Part shown: positions 40,701 to 55,700 of the stretch, piece after piece
Numbering within the stretch: position 1 is the first letter of the stretch
Layout: the number at the start of each line of letters is the position of its first letter
From: Symbiodinium natans
Lineage: Eukaryota > Sar > Dinophyceae > Suessiales > Symbiodiniaceae
Reading direction: 5' to 3'
Length of the DNA stretch: 64,000 nucleotides
Assembly (NCBI GenBank): GCA_905221605.1
Contig: CAJNDS010000890.1
Coordinates: forward strand, 484,063-548,062
The notes under the pieces: generated by a model
Databases searched by the model: none
What the model was told of the DNA's origin: nothing
Seen by the model: only the letters and a program-made list of their open reading frames with translations
Position numbers and translations under genes: made by a program

Positions 40701-43700
40701 CAAATACTAGACAATACTAGTTAATGATGGTGATCATGGACTACGAGGGACCTGACGTCCGACAAAAAACCTTCGGAACCCATGGCTTTGGTTTCCTCCT
40801 GAGGCAATGAAGACTCCTGTGTTTAGGGTTTAGGGTTTAGGGCTGAGGTGCTGAGGTGCTGAGGGCTTCCAAGCCGATTTCCCCGCCTTGTCTTCCTTCT
40901 TCGGGCGCAGGTCGAGCGTGCGCTTGAGGAGCAGTGCGATCAGAATGGACAAGGACCAGCGCCAGAAGACTAGAAACCTGCCAGCACTAGAAGCCTCAGA
41001 CGCCCGCAGCCCCAACTTCAAACCCCAAATCCCTACAACCAAGCCCGATCACTTTGCATGGCTCTTCATGAATACTTCCTTCAACAAAAGCGAGATGGTC
41101 CCCAGAGCCATGCCTGACTAACCCTAAACCCTACAACCCCGAAACTCCTGGAGCCTTGACCTCAAAACCCTACGGTGTGCCGACATATTCGTGAATGCTA
41201 TGAGCACAATCAGGCCAATAAGCCTACATAGACCTCTGCAAACAGGTCAAGTCCCGAACCCCATTCAGAACCTAAACCCTGAACCCGAAACCCTAGGCCC
41301 TAAGCCCTGCATCGTCAAACTCCATCATTGCCTGAACTCTTAATCCCACGCCCTACTTCTACCAAACGTTACCTCAAAACCCAAAACCCTAAACTCCGCA
41401 CCCCAAGTCCAAATCCCTAAACCCTAAACCCTAAACCCTAAACCCTAAACCCCAAACCCCAAGTCCAAGTCCCTGTAACTTATAACCCTCCCAAGCTGCA
41501 CTGTGAACCCCTCTGGACCTCCGGCTAGCGCGCGCTTGGCACGATCTCAGGCCCCAAGACCCAAACGGTATTCTGGGGGTTTTACGATGTAGAGTTCAGG
41601 GTTTAAGTTTTGGGGTTCGGACCTTGACAGGCTTGCACGCCCTAACCCTAAACCCTATACAATACCCCCACCTCCCAAAAATGCAGCTGGGCCAACGCCC
41701 TCGTGATTCCGATCTTTGCGTTCAATGCTGCCAGGGCGCCAGACTTCCAGAAACAGCAGCCAGCCAACCGAGTACCAGAAGGATTCCCACTGGATGACGT
41801 AGATGACGTTCATCTGCCTAAGGGTTTAAGGTTTCGGGTTTAGCGTCTAAGGTTTAGGGTTCAGATTCTAGGGCCCTGCAAAAGGGAGAACGGGTTTCAA
41901 GGGGCGCAGGCAACCCAATCTTGGCTGCACTTAGGAGGGTAGTAAAAAAACAAACTTTTAGCTGCCTTATTAAGAAACCCAATAAACCCAAAAAAGCTAA
42001 AGATCTAAAGTTACAGTAAAGCACCACAAAGCAATGTTTCCTAATGTTTCCACCATAAACTGCAAAGCCCATCTCTGCCCCAACGAACACTCAACCCTTT
42101 AGGGTTTAGGATTTAGGGTTTAGGGTTCAGGGCTTAGGGTTTATCCTTAACCCTCCGCAACCTGCTCTCACTCACTTCACATCCCAAACCCTAAGCCCTA
42201 AACCCTAAACCCCCTACACCCGAAACCCGCAACACGAACACCCATCGGCCCCTAAACCCTAAAACCTAAACCCTGAACCCTAAACCCTGAACCCTAAACC
42301 CTAAACCCTAAAACCCAAACCCTAAACCCTAAACCCTAAACCCTATACCCTAAACCCTGAACGTACTGAACGTCCAAGCTAATGCTTTTCAGGCGTCCAT
42401 CGACCGAAGACCATCTGGATGAGCTCGACCAGCCGGCCTCTGCTTCGGGTTTAGGGTTTAGGGTTTAGGGTTTAGGGTTTAGGGTTTAGGGTTTAGGGTT
42501 TAGGGCTTAGGGCTTAGGGCTTAGGGTTTAGCGCTTAATTGGGGTTTTGGGTTTTGGGTTTAATTAGGGTGTAGGGTTTGGCGTTTAAACAGGGTTTAGG
42601 GTTTGACTAGGGTTTAGGGTTTAGGGTTTAGGGTGTAGGCTTACTTCCAGGAAAAGCTATATAACAATTAGTAGGGTACCTGGCACCCCCTCATTTCCCA
42701 CGAATCGAGTGAGCTGAAATTCTGAGGAGCCACCCCTAAACCCTAAACCCTAAACCCTAAACCCTAAACCCTAAACCCTAAACCCTAAACCCCAAAAAGC
42801 CACGAGCTGATGTGCGCTTCTGCGGGGGTTTGGATGGGCTTAGGGTTTAGGGTTTAGGGCTTAGGGTTTAGGGTTTAGGGCTTAGGGTTGGCTTCGGGCT
42901 TAGGGCGTAGGGTTTAGGGTTGAGGGTTCAGGGACTCTGTTGAGGGGTACTTTCTTGTGAGGTTTTAGATGCATTCATACAGAAGCTTTCCTGCACAAGA
43001 AGTGAGGGCACCGGTGTAAGCCCAAGCCCTCATGCTTTGAGACTTCAAGCACGAATCCCTGGACCCCAAGCCCGAAATGGAGGGGACCCCTAAATTAGAC
43101 CCCCCCCCCCCCCAAAATAGTAGGATTCCCTTGTAAACAGGACCCCAATAAGGTACCCCGACTTTCGGAAAAGCCCATATGATTTTGGCTTAGAGGGTTT
43201 AGTTTTTAGGGCTTTGGGTTGACTAAGGAGTGTATCCACAAACACCGCCAGGTGCGTCGCCTCCCTGGTTGGGTTGCGCCGGTTACGGTGCTGCTTTGGG
43301 CCTTCCTCTTGGGCTTCTTGGCCCCGCTTGCGATCGTCGCGCGCCGCCATGCCGCACTACCGACAGAGGCCGGTCTTGCTCTTGCCGCAGACGTAGTTCC
43401 CGCAGCCCTCGTAGTTCTTGCACTTACGCAGGAAGAAACCCTAAACCCTAAACCCTAAACCCTAAACCCTAAACCCTAGACCCTAGACCCTAAACCCTAA
43501 ACCCTAAACCTCTCCTCCTTCCAAGCCGGTGTCTTGGCGGGCCAAGCCTTCGCCATTGCCCTTCTTCGAGTTGCCGCTGCGGTCGCTGGCCGTTTCAAGT
43601 GCCACAAGTACCAAAAGCTTAGGGACTTATGAGGGCGCCACGGTTTAGGGTTTAGGGTTTAGGGTTTAGGGCTTAGCAGGCTTAGCAGTCAGGGTAAGAG

Positions 43701-46700
43701 GCTTCATGACTTCTGGTTTGGGGGGTATCGGGTTTTGGGTTGTAGGGAATAGGTGTTGAGGACCCCAGGGCGCTATGTAGCTTCCCCAGCAACCTGGTTT
43801 CGGGTTTAGGGCTATCCTGTAGACCCTACACCCTAAACCCTAAACCCTTTAAACACCTAGTTTCACGCGAATATGGGAAGACAAGGGATTCCAAGAGGGA
43901 CCTCTACCCTACACATCCCGAAGCCCCAAAGCCGTCCAGAGCTCCCTGTACACCTAAGAAGCCCCGCAGAATGGGTTTAGGGTTTATGGTTTTAGGGTTC
44001 GGGTTTGGGGTTTAGGGTTTAGGGTTGAGGGTTTGGGTTTAGGGTTAGTTTAGGGTTTAGGGTTTAGGGTTTAGGGTTCAGGGTTCAGGGTTCAGGGTTC
44101 AGGGTTTAGGGTTTAGGGTTTAGGGTTTAGGGTTTAGGGTTTGGGGTTTAGGGTTTAGGGTTCAGGGTTAAGGGTTCAGGGTTTACGGTTTAGGGTATAG
44201 GGTTTAGCGTGTAGGGTGTAGGGTTTAGGGTCTAGGGTTTAGGGTGTAGGGCTTAGAGCTTAGGGCTTAGGGTTTTGTTCCCCCGAAAAGGCGGCAACGG
44301 ACGCCCAAAAGGACCTACTCAAGGCTTTCCGGGAAACAGCCGGCGGGTTTAGGGGTTCAGGGTTAGGGTTAGAGGTTTAGGGGTGTAGCGGTTCAGGGTT
44401 CAGGGTTTAGAGGTTTAGGTTGGAATGTTCCCCCTTATGCTAGCAGTCCTGAATTGGGATTCTCGTACCCCTTACTATAATCCGATTAGGGACTGTTAGT
44501 ATAAGGGGACATGCCACCCTAAAAGGACCCATACTAAGGGGGAACATTCCAACCCTTACCCTAAACCCTAAACCCTAGACCCTAGACCCTAAACCCTAAA
44601 CCCTAAACCCTAAACCCTTACGTCCCAAGGTTTAGGGGCTTAGGGGTGGGTTTCAGTGCAGCGGCTGATCTGTTTCTCAAGATCCTCCCAGTTCAGTCCG
44701 GCCTCTGGCTGGGTTTAGGGTTTAGGGTTTAGGGTTTAGGGTTTAGGGTTTAGGGTTTAGGGTTTAGGGTTTAGGGTTTAGGGTTTAGGGTTTAGGGTTT
44801 AGGGGTTAGGGTTTTTAGGGTTTAGGGTTTAGGGTTTAGGGTTTAGGGTTTTAGGTTAGGGTTTTAGGGTTTAGGGTTTAGGGTTTAGGGTTTAGGGTTT
44901 TAGGGTTTTTTTAGGGTTTAGGGTTTAGGGTTTTGGTTTTGGGGGTTTGGGGGCTTACGGCCAGAGGGGGGGGGTGGGGGGGGGGGGGCGTGGGCGGAGC
45001 GGGTGTGGGCAGGGGGGGTCAGGGGGCAGGTTCGAGGGGGGGCGGGCCCTATAAAAAATATAAAAACTTATTCTATGGCTTCGATAAGAATTATGTATGG
45101 ATCAGAGGGCACAATATATATATATATATATAGAGAAGTATAAACATACTTCTCGAAACCCTAAACCCTAAACCCTCAACCCCTGTGTAGGCTCTTGGTT
45201 TCGGGTTTAGGGTTTAGGGTTGGTTTACGAATACTGTGATAAGGTCCGAGGGTTTTCGGGCTCCAAACGTTTTAACGCCCAAGCCCTCTATACCTTTAAG
45301 TTGTAAGGTTAGGAATCTTCTATCCGTGTTCACTATAATGCTGTACCATCATGAATGGTGAGCTATCAGGCCAGGACGCCCTCCTCACTGGTGATTTTTG
45401 CCCCCGCTGCTATTCAAGTAGCAAATGGCCCTCCTAAACCCTAAACCCTAAAACGCTGTAGGAAGGACTGATGATTTGGGGTCTCCCTTGAAGACTCCGA
45501 AGCTGCATGGGCTTAGCAACCCAGTAATCATAACAATAGGAGTACCCTTTTCGGCGCTGGCTTACTTTTACAAGAACCGAAAACCCGACAAGGGCAAAAG
45601 GGTGGTACTAGTACCAAGTCGAAGATGTAAGTCGTTGCGCTATGAGATGCACACTTGATCACGCTTGAGCAGACCCCATGTTCTATTGGCAGGAGACCCA
45701 GTAACGTTTAATGTTTTCAGGGTTATTGTGCAAAGTTTAGTAATTTAGGCGGTTCAACATCTTGCCGGCAGGTTTGCCTACCTATACAGCCTATACGCTA
45801 TCCTCAACCCTAAGCCCTAAACCCCAAACCATACACCCCAAGCCCTCAACCCTTAAACCGAAAAGCACCCTAAACCCTAAACCCTAAACCCTAAACCCCA
45901 AACCCTAAACCCTAAACCCTAAACCCTAAACCCTAAACCCTAAACCCTAAAGAAGCAGTGTGGCCCTGCCTGCGACGGCCTGGACGCGAAAGGCGGCTGC
46001 GTGGTGTCGACGGGCGGCTCGACCGGCAGAAAAAGGTGGCCTGGCAAAGTGTTCAAGGGTTTAGGGGTCAGGGTTTAGGGTTTAGGGTTTCAAACGCTAA
46101 ACCCTAAATCCTAAACCCTAAACTGGTGAGTGGTTTGGGCTGAGGGTTTAAACACCCTAAGCCCTAAACCCTAAACCCTCCCAAATCCTAACCACACAAC
46201 CAAAAACAACAACAAAGCCTGAAGACCACAGCCTACACAGACACCCGGTTGCAGTTCCTTTTTTTGTAGTACCTTCCTTGGGGGGGTTCGGAGTTCGTGT
46301 AAAAGATAGTCTGAGGGTTTAGGGTTTAGGGTTTAGGGTTTAGGGTTTAGGTTTGAGAAGTTCAGAAAAGTATGATGAGAAAGCTTGGTATAAGCGGGTG
46401 GAGAACGGACCAGAAGCCTAACTTCTTTGGGCCCTTGTATTTGTTTGGCCGCATCCGTTTCAAGCTTTCTGCTGGTGTTTGGGTAAGCCCGAGTATACTG
46501 GGTGGTTCGTGAGAAGGCATTGTCTGTGTCTGCTGTGGCACACAACCCTTAAACCCTAAACCCTGAACCCTAACTCTTTAAACCCTAAACCCTAAACCCT
46601 AAACCCTAAACCCGAAACCCTAAACCCTAAACCCGAAACCCTAAACCCTAAACCCGAAACCCTAAATCCTAAAACCTGTCTGCGGGGACATGTCAGCCCT

Positions 46701-49700
46701 TGGCCTCCCTCGACTCCATAAATCATGTCAAGGGACCAAAGGAGGGACCCTTATAAAGGACCTGTAGGGTTTAGGGTTTAGGGTTTAGGGTTTAGGGTTT
46801 AGGGTTTAGGTTATTTAAGAGCTGCTTAGGTATATAAGGACTTTTTTGGGTATATGTAGAGGGTATTTTGGGGAATAGATCCGGAGACTGAGCCCAAGCA
46901 GGTGAAGGGTGTAGGGGGGTAGGGGGTTTAGGGTTTAGGGTTTGGGGTTTGGGGTTTGGGGCTTGGGGCTTGGGGTTTGGGGTTTGGGGTTTAGGGTTTG
47001 GGGTTTGGGGTTCAAGGTTTAGGGTTCAAAGACTTAGGGTGTGGGGTTTAGGGACATGCTGCCTAGTGGTTGATCCACGAAGACCGCGATGGTCAAGTGA
47101 CCAAAAGCGACCTCCGCCAGAAAAAAATAGATTGAGGGTTCGACTGCAGCTGCGCTTACCTAGAGACTCTGGCTTGTAGCACTCAGACCCCGAACCCTAA
47201 ACCCTAAACCCTAAACCCTAAACCCTAAACCCTAAACCCTAAACCCTAAACCCTAAACCGAAATCATCCCCGGGCCCGAAAACCCTTTTTAAGCTGGGTT
47301 CGTTCTAGTTCTTGGCTAGGGAACATATCGATCGGCCTTGCAAGAAGCTGCTTTTGCTCTAAAAAGGAACATTTACAGGAAGGACTTTGAGCATGCCCCT
47401 TAACTTCTTTCTCCTAGGAGGAAGCCAACGGGGTATGCCGAACAATTCTTAGGGTCCAGGGATCTGCAACAGCGCTTTCGGGCTGCCCGGCCACTGGGCA
47501 AACACGCTGTCTAAAGGCTCCACCGCAGTTTCTTTGAGGGCCGCTGCATTCCTCAACAAAAAAAGTGCTAGGGATCCCAAAAAGAAATTACACTAGGACC
47601 TCCAGGTCCGCCCATAGAGAAAGCTTCCCAGAAACCCAAAACCCAAAACCCTGTTCACTTCTGATCCTTCCCTTGAGGACGCAAAGTCCACGCCAGGCAT
47701 TAGATGCCCCAGACTCGAGTGTACTAGCCAGGCCTACAGGCCGAAACCCTAAGCTACCGTATTTCTTCGCAGTCGGTTTAGGACTTAGAGTTTAGGGTTT
47801 AGAGTTTAGGGCTTACCCAAAAAGGAACGAGTGCGTAGTACGGACAATGGTCAATAATTCTTGGTTATAGACGGATATCTGTTAAATCCTGTACTGCGTT
47901 CATACATTCATTACGTTTATTGCACTTACTACGCGCGTTTTCAAACTAATTCATGTTTTCTCTTCGTAGTAATAATCATAAAGGCTCGACCGTAGTGAGT
48001 AAGCCGCATGAATAAATATTATACGTCTTTTTAAGGAGTCTTGGAGCGCGTCCAGGCGCGCGCGCCCCGACTTTTATTTGCCGCCAAGGCACATTAACTA
48101 GCCCCCGGCGGGTCGCATCGTCCTGCGATAGGTCTCGATTGAGGGTTTTAGGGTTTAGGGCTTGGGGTTTAGGGTTTGGGGTTTAGGCAATTGGTTTGAG
48201 GGTTTGGGGCTTAACGTTGAAGGAAGTTGACAGGGTGTATGGGGGCCGGTAGACCTGGGGTTTTGGGCCTGGGGCTTCGAGCTAAAGCGTTTCCGAGCCT
48301 TCGCTGTCCCCAGCCCCAAAGCCTGGCCCTAAGCCTTACCCTAAGGGTCCATGTACCTAAATAGGGAATACTTAGGCCTTAAAGTACCTCCTATCTAGAG
48401 ACTTTAGGGCCCAAGTACAGAATAACAAGGTACATGGACCCTTAGGGTTACCCCTGCAAATGGCGTCAAGAGCTACACGACCGAAGGACCATGTCTGTCC
48501 AGGGGTATAATGGGGGGACCCTAGAAGTTCCCCTTAATCTTGCTACCCTATAACCCCTATATGTAGCTATGGTATCGTCCCTATACCTAAGTAGCCCCCG
48601 AGATAAACCCTAAATAAACCCCGGGTCCCTTATAAAGGGCACTCCTTTTGTCCCTTGAGTCTTTATTACTCAGGTCCGAAGTACTGGCGTAACAAAACAC
48701 CAAGAAGAACCAAAGCCCCAATAGAGGGGCCTACGTATTCAAGAAGAACAGATTGGGCTCCTTAACTACACCCCCCCTCCAAAAAAAAGTATATATATAT
48801 ATATACACATATATATAAAATAAAAGCAACCTGCTACACTCCGAACATCACGCTTGGGGGCTGCTTCAAGCCCTAAACCCTAAGCCCTAAACCCTAAACC
48901 CTACGCCCAAAAACCCTAAACCCTAACCTCGAACCGACGGCCTCTGGCCGCCTAGATCACACACTCGTCTTCTTGGGTTTCCCAAAATGAGGGTTTAGGG
49001 TTTAGGGTTTAGGGTTTAGGGTTTAGGGTTTAGGGTTTAGGGGTACCTACTCCTGAAGGAATCCCTGTAAAGGGGATCCTCGTATATATTCGGGGTATAT
49101 AATCAGGAGCACCCCTTATGCTGGGTAAATGCCAGATTTGGGCCCGTCAGGAGATAGAAGTGCGAAGCACTTAACATTGTAGGTCTTTGTAAAATGTGAC
49201 GTCCTGATGCGGCGGGGATCATAGGTGAGAGTGCAGGGGATTTCTACCCTAAATAGACCCTAAACCCTAAATAGCCCTAGTCCCCCTAAATCAGAATCGG
49301 TACACCTTAAACACGGACTAAACCCTATCGCATGGTCTCTCCTGCTTCAGGGGCAACTGTAGGCAAACGCGCTTCCCCCTCCGAAACGCGAAGAGAGGCA
49401 CGCAGATGCCACCTGCACGGCTCTTGAGGCAACAGCCCAAGTCTAATACCAGGGCTGTAGGGGTTGGGGGTTCAAGGTTTGCGGGTGCGCTCTTGGGTCT
49501 TATGGGGGTTTGCGTGTAGACCCTGAGACCAAGTATAGGGTACATTGGATGGCGAAAAAGAATCTGTGTGTACCCTGGGCCCAAAAAAAGTTCAACCTTC
49601 GAATTCTGGTAAGATTACAGAAGCCCCAAACAGCTTAAAGCTTCCCTCCACCCTAAACCCTAAACCCGACTCGGCTACAAAGAACTCCAGGACCACCCAG

Positions 49701-52700
49701 CCATGGGGTCCGCAGGGTGCTTGGGGTCCGTAGGGTCCTTTCAGACTTATGCTACCAGGCTAAACGGCTAGACTTTTAATCCTGTTGAGAGTTTAAGCTT
49801 AGGGCTTAAAGTTTAGGATATCGCTCCACCCTATGCCTTTCACCCCGAAACTTCCTAAAACCAAAGTCCTTGCTGATTTAACTCTAAACTTTAAACTGCC
49901 TCGCCTCCAACGCAAGACACACGCACACACAGGCATTCACATGGAATACCTCGCTTCCCGAACGTACTATTTTCTATCCACAAACCCTTTCTTGCAAAGG
50001 TGTATGTAGGCTATTTTAATTGGACCCCTAAATCCAGCGGACAACCCCCCCAGAAGAGCAAGGAAAAAGGGGCCCAGGCAAAGAGCAGACTCAGTAGGAC
50101 ACACCCTCAACTTGGATTACGATTTCTCTCCCTGTCCATGCACCTCATCACTATGTACTTGGGCCCCTAAGTCCCCAAGTAGGAGGTACTTTAAGGCCCA
50201 AGCATTCCCTAGTTAGGTACATGGACCCTTGGGGAAAACTCTAAACCCTAAACTACAAGGACTCATTGGTGGAAGAAAATCAAGATCTGCGGGCCTAGAA
50301 GAACTGGCTCCGAGTCCTTGGCGCTCCGCAGTGCGCTTTTAAGAGTTGTTTTGGACAACCCCATGCACCGTTCAGTGCAAGCCACTGGCTAGGCTTTTAA
50401 GGGCTTAGGGTTTAGGGTTTAGGGTTTAGGGTTAGGCGGGCTAGCGGCGAGCACCTGACAAAGCTCTTGCTTGTCCTAGTGGCTCTTCGTCATGAAGGAG
50501 TTAGGTACCCTTATATCCCAGCATATTATATACCCTTTTAATTGGCTATCTAGGGGCGGCGTTCCCTACTAAGAGCTAGTAAGCAAGATGGCTAGCTCTG
50601 TATGTTGCATTTCGGGATCCTGCGGGGGTTTTGTCTAGTGAATATGATGTCCATCCCTACTTTGTCCCCACAATGATCTAGGGGTTATACCTTGTGGACC
50701 CCTAAGGTTGGACCTTTGGTTTTGGGGGGGCACTTGTTAACGATCCTCTAAGGGAATATGATAAGGGCCATACTAGGAGTGCATTAAGGGGAACCTTTAG
50801 GGGTACACCCTTAGGGGGTAGGGTTTAGGGTTTAGGGTTTAGGGTTTAGGGTTTAGGGTTTAGGGTTTAGGGTTTAGGGTTTAGGGTCTAGGGTCTAGGG
50901 TCTAGGGTTTAGGGTTTAGGGGTTAGGGTTTAGGGGTTAGGGTTTTGAAATGAAGGGGTAGGGGATCATGTGGAGCCCGCAGGGTTTATAGGGTTACGGG
51001 GTGTAGGCTCTGAACAGGCCTTGTCCAACAACCCTAACCCCAACCCCAAAAAACCCTGAGCCTAAACCCTGAACCCTAGACCCTAGACCCTAAACCCTGA
51101 ACCCTAAACCCTAAACCCTAAACCCTAAACCCTAAACCCTAAACCCTAAACCCTAAACCCTAAACCCTAAACCCTAAACCCTAAACCCTAAACCCTAAAC
51201 CCCAAGCCCAGGGCAAAATAGCATCCCGGGGATTGCAATCCAGCAGCGTCATACTCAGGTTCATGATACACCTGTTCGCAGGATGCTTGGTTAGGGCTTA
51301 AGGGTGTTTGATCGGATTTAGGGTTTAGGGTTTAGGGTTTAGGGTTCAGGGTTTAGGGTTTAGGGTTTAGGGATTAGTGGGGTTTATTGGGGCCTCATAG
51401 AGTTTAATAGGGCCTAATGGGGTTTTATGGGGCTTACTTCCGTCTTCATAGGGTTTAGGGTTTAGGGTTTAGGGTTTAGGGTTTAGGGTAAAGAGGCTTT
51501 TGAAGTTTAGGTTTGAGGGTGCCATCGGTTTCGGAGGCTCCAAAGCGTCGAATGTGCACCCAAAGCAGGTCGGCCAAAAGCAATCCATGAACTCTACGAA
51601 CGCTTCCTAAACCCGAAACCCTAACCCCCTATTCCTAAAACCCTAAACCCTAAACCCTAAACCCTAAACCCTAAACCCTAAACCCTAAACCCTAAACCCT
51701 AAACCCTAAACCCTAAACCCTAAACCCTAAACCCCCCCAAACCCCAAACCCGAAAAGCTCACCTTTCGAGCCCTCACAGCTTACGCGCGCGTTGCGAGCC
51801 TTGAGCTCCACGTGCTCGTCCGGGTTCCTGGGCTTCCGGGCTGCTTCGGGTTTAGGGTTTAGGGTTTAGGGTTTAGGGTTTCGGGTTTAGGGTTTAGGGT
51901 TTAGGGTTTCGGGGTGTAGGCTACTACTGTCGTTGCGCTTTGGGCTCGATATAGGGGTTTATGGTATACTACCCTAGAAAGGTACTACACAGGAGCCTGA
52001 GATTTGGGCATAGGCTTTTAGGGTTTGGAGTTTTCGGCGTTTGGGGCTTAGAGGGTTTAAGCTTTAAAGTTAAGGGTTCAGGGCTTGGAGGGTTTGGGTC
52101 TAAGGGTTTGTTTCGGTCTAGGGTTCGGGCTTACGGGGCCTGGGATGTAAATTAAGGGTGAGGGTTTGAGGCTTCTGGGTTCACTGTTGCAGGGTTGGAC
52201 ACAAGAGAACTCGCCAAGACAAACCCTAAACCCTAAACCCGAAACCCTTAACCCTTAACCCTTAAACCCGAAACCCTAAACTCCTCTAGGAGACCATGAC
52301 TCTGCACAGGTGGAGTCAGACCCCAGTCTGAAATGCCCTCAACCCTACCTTAGTGTTTGGGTTTCAGGCTTTAGGTAGTCTCTTGTAGCCCATAAGCAAG
52401 AGAGTAAAGCGATTCCAACAAGTGAGCTTCAGTCTTCAACCCCCAAACCCCCAAACCCTAAACCCTACACCCCTAAAGCCAAGCGTCTCCAGTACGAGGG
52501 GGAGCTCGAAGCTGTGTCCGAAAAAAGTGACTCCGCTGCAATCCACGCCATATCCTTGCGGCTTAGGGTTTAGGGTTTAGGATATAGGTTTAGGGATCAG
52601 GGGTTTCAGGTTTACCTAGGTAGCCCAGCATCCCTCCCAGAATAAGGGTGCACCCTTTTTGGGGGTGGTTGATTTTTTAAGGGTTTAGGATTGAGGGTTC

Positions 52701-55700
52701 AGGGTCTAGGGTTTAGGGTGAACCAAACAAAAGGAAAAGGGTACCATGGGGCCAAGCCCAAGAAATTTCAAAACGTTTTCGGGGCTTAAGTACTGGGTTT
52801 CAACACCCTAGACACTAAACCACTCGTCGATGTTGACTCCCTAAACCCGAAACCCCAAACCCCAAACCCCAAACCCTAAACCCTAAACCCTAAACCCTAA
52901 ACCCTAAACCCTAAACCTGAACACACAAGCATACTACTCGCCATCCAGCCACTTGGGGCTCGAAGTGCGCTCTCATCTGCTCAAAGGGCATCCATCTAGA
53001 GTGCTTAGATGTTCACGGCATTCTCCCGAACTGCACCCCTGTCAGTGGAACCCTAAACCCTAAACCCTAAACCCTAAACCCTAAACCCTAAACCCTAAAC
53101 CCTAAACCCTAAACCCTAAACCCTAGGATGTCTTGCAGCCGCAGAGCTGGTGGCCGTGCGAAAGTGCCGGTTGTGGACGCGACCCAAAACCTCGGCATGC
53201 AGAGGCGCGAGTTGTCTTTGCGTTAGGGTTTAGGGTTTAGGGTTTAGGGTTTAGGGTTTAGGGTTTAGGATTTAGGGTTTAGGGTTTAGGGTTTAGGGGG
53301 TAGGGTTTGGGGTTTGCGGTTTGCGGTTTGGGGTTTGGGGTTTGGGGTTTGGGGTTTGGGGTTTGGGGTTTGGGGTTTGGGGTTTGGGGTTTGGGGGCTT
53401 GGGGTGTGGGGTTTGGGGTTTGATGTCTGTGTAAAAGACGGTAAAAACCCAAGAAGGACCTAACGTTGCAGTGGAGAAGAGGGGTGTTGGTAGGTTGCTC
53501 AGCAACCTCGGAAGAGGAAAGGGTGCCTTGGGATGTTCCCCCTTTAGTATGGGCCCTTTAGGGTTTAGGGTTTAGGGTGGGATGTTCCCCCTTATACCAA
53601 CAGTCCTCCTCTTGTGACCGCTGCATGCCTTATTAAGAGGTTAAGAGGTTCTTTAAAGGGTCAGGTACGGTCCCTCAACTCGAGCCCCCCAAAGCCCCTA
53701 CAGCCAGAAACAGATGGGGGGGGGTGGTTGATCTACACGTCCTTCTTTGGCTCCCTGTGGGTTTTTGAGTGAAAAATGTAGGGTCATTTTGGGAACAGGT
53801 ATATTGAACAATTACCACATCCTCTGTCTACGAACCCCGAAAACACCGAAACCCAAAACACCGAGACCTGCAATACCGAAACTCCGAAACGCCTAGGCAC
53901 TGAACACCCAAACCCCCCGAACCCCCAAACCCCAAACGCTGAACACCAGACCTCTAAACCCCTCTTGTCAAGCCCTAAAACCCCAAAAACACAAACTGCA
54001 TGGGGTTGGGTGCTTTCACGTGTAAAGGTCGCATTTTTGAGCACCCGACCTCGACCGCAACATCCTAGACCCTAAACCCCAAACCCAGCAACCAAGCTAA
54101 GAAGAACGAGGGTTGCCTTGGGGTTCATGGTATAAACTACTTGGAGGTTTATGGTACTTATTCACCAACTATAACTGTACTTTTAACCTACACATATGCT
54201 CCTTAAGTGTCCTAGTATGGTTATAAGTACAGTTACAAGTACAGTTGTAATTGGCTAATAAGTACCAAGAACCTCCAAGTAGACCAACTCCATGCAGCCT
54301 CTTAGAGTTTAGGGTTTAGGTCTCAGTTGGGCATACACTACCTGGACTAACATGTAACATGATCTAAAGCCCAAAGCCCTGAACATCAAGAGCCTCAAGC
54401 ACAAGACCCCGGAACCTTACACACCCTGCTGTCCCCCCCCCCCCCCCCCCACACCCCGCCCTAACGCCCCAACCCTAGACCCCAAACCCTAAGCACTAAA
54501 CCCTTAACCCCAAACTCTAAACCCTAAACCCGAAACCCGAAAGGTTTCAGTCGCCTCCTGCCGAGGGGCATACAGGTTGTGAGTCCCGGCCCCGGACGCG
54601 AAGGGGGCCGGGCTACCTTCGACCTTTCAGGGCTGCTAAGGTTTAGGATTTAGGGTTTAGAGTTCAGGCTTTCTAGGGTTCAGGGCTTAGGGTTTAGAGC
54701 TTAGGGGTTTTGGGGTTTAGGCTGAAGGGAGTTTAGGGGTTTCGGATTCCGGGCTTAAAGCCCCCAATTATTTTACTTCGAACATCCCCACCTTGCTCCT
54801 CGTTAAGGAAAGAGCGCAAATAAGATGTTCAAACAAAGGCACATTGATTCAACTACGCTTTCTTAGTTTTTGCTTGCAATTGGGGTTGAGCACTCCAGGG
54901 AGACTCTGGGGTTGGGCACTCCAGGAGTCTCTAAGTTGGGCACTCCAGGGAGACTCTGGGGTTGGGCGCTCCAGGGACACTGTGGGGTTGGGCACTCCAG
55001 GAGTCTCTGGGTTGGGCACTCCAGAAAGTCTCTGGAATGGGGCACTCCAGGGAGTCTCTAGGAGTAGACCGGGCGAGGAGAAGAGTTCCGGACGAGGAGA
55101 AGAGTTGAGTTTAAAATCCAACAACCCCACACCGAAGGTTGGGAAAAAAAAACTCCTAACCCTCATCTCTGAACCCGAAACCCTCAACCCCTAAACCCCT
55201 AAACCCAAATTCCTGAAAGTATGGGCTGAACTTTCCGCATTAGCTCTTGGGGTAAGGTTATGCAGGCCTGAAGAGTTTGGGGTTTAGGTTTTAGAGTTGG
55301 ATATATTCCTAGCTCAGACCCCTAGCTTGTATCTATGGCCTTTGGGGCCAAAAGCTCAAAAAACAAGAGCCCTTCAAGCCTTAAGAGAGTGTAGGAGTTT
55401 TTCGGTCAAAGGTGCTGCAATGGTTTCGGATTCAGGTATTCGCACAACAAGGAGGGTTTAGAGCACAGAGTTGAGTTTTGGGTTTTTCGAATTTAGAGCT
55501 TCTCAGTGTACCTTACATCAACCCACCCTCCCTGAACACTGCTCCCTATGTCCCCTAAAGCCTAAGCCCTCGACCCCAACCCTAAACCCCAAGAATTTGT
55601 AGAGTTGAGGGTGAACGCTAAACCCTAAACCCGGTCATGAGGATCAGATCAATTGCAAGAAAAGATTAAACTCGAATGTAATTCGTTCTGGACGGGAGTT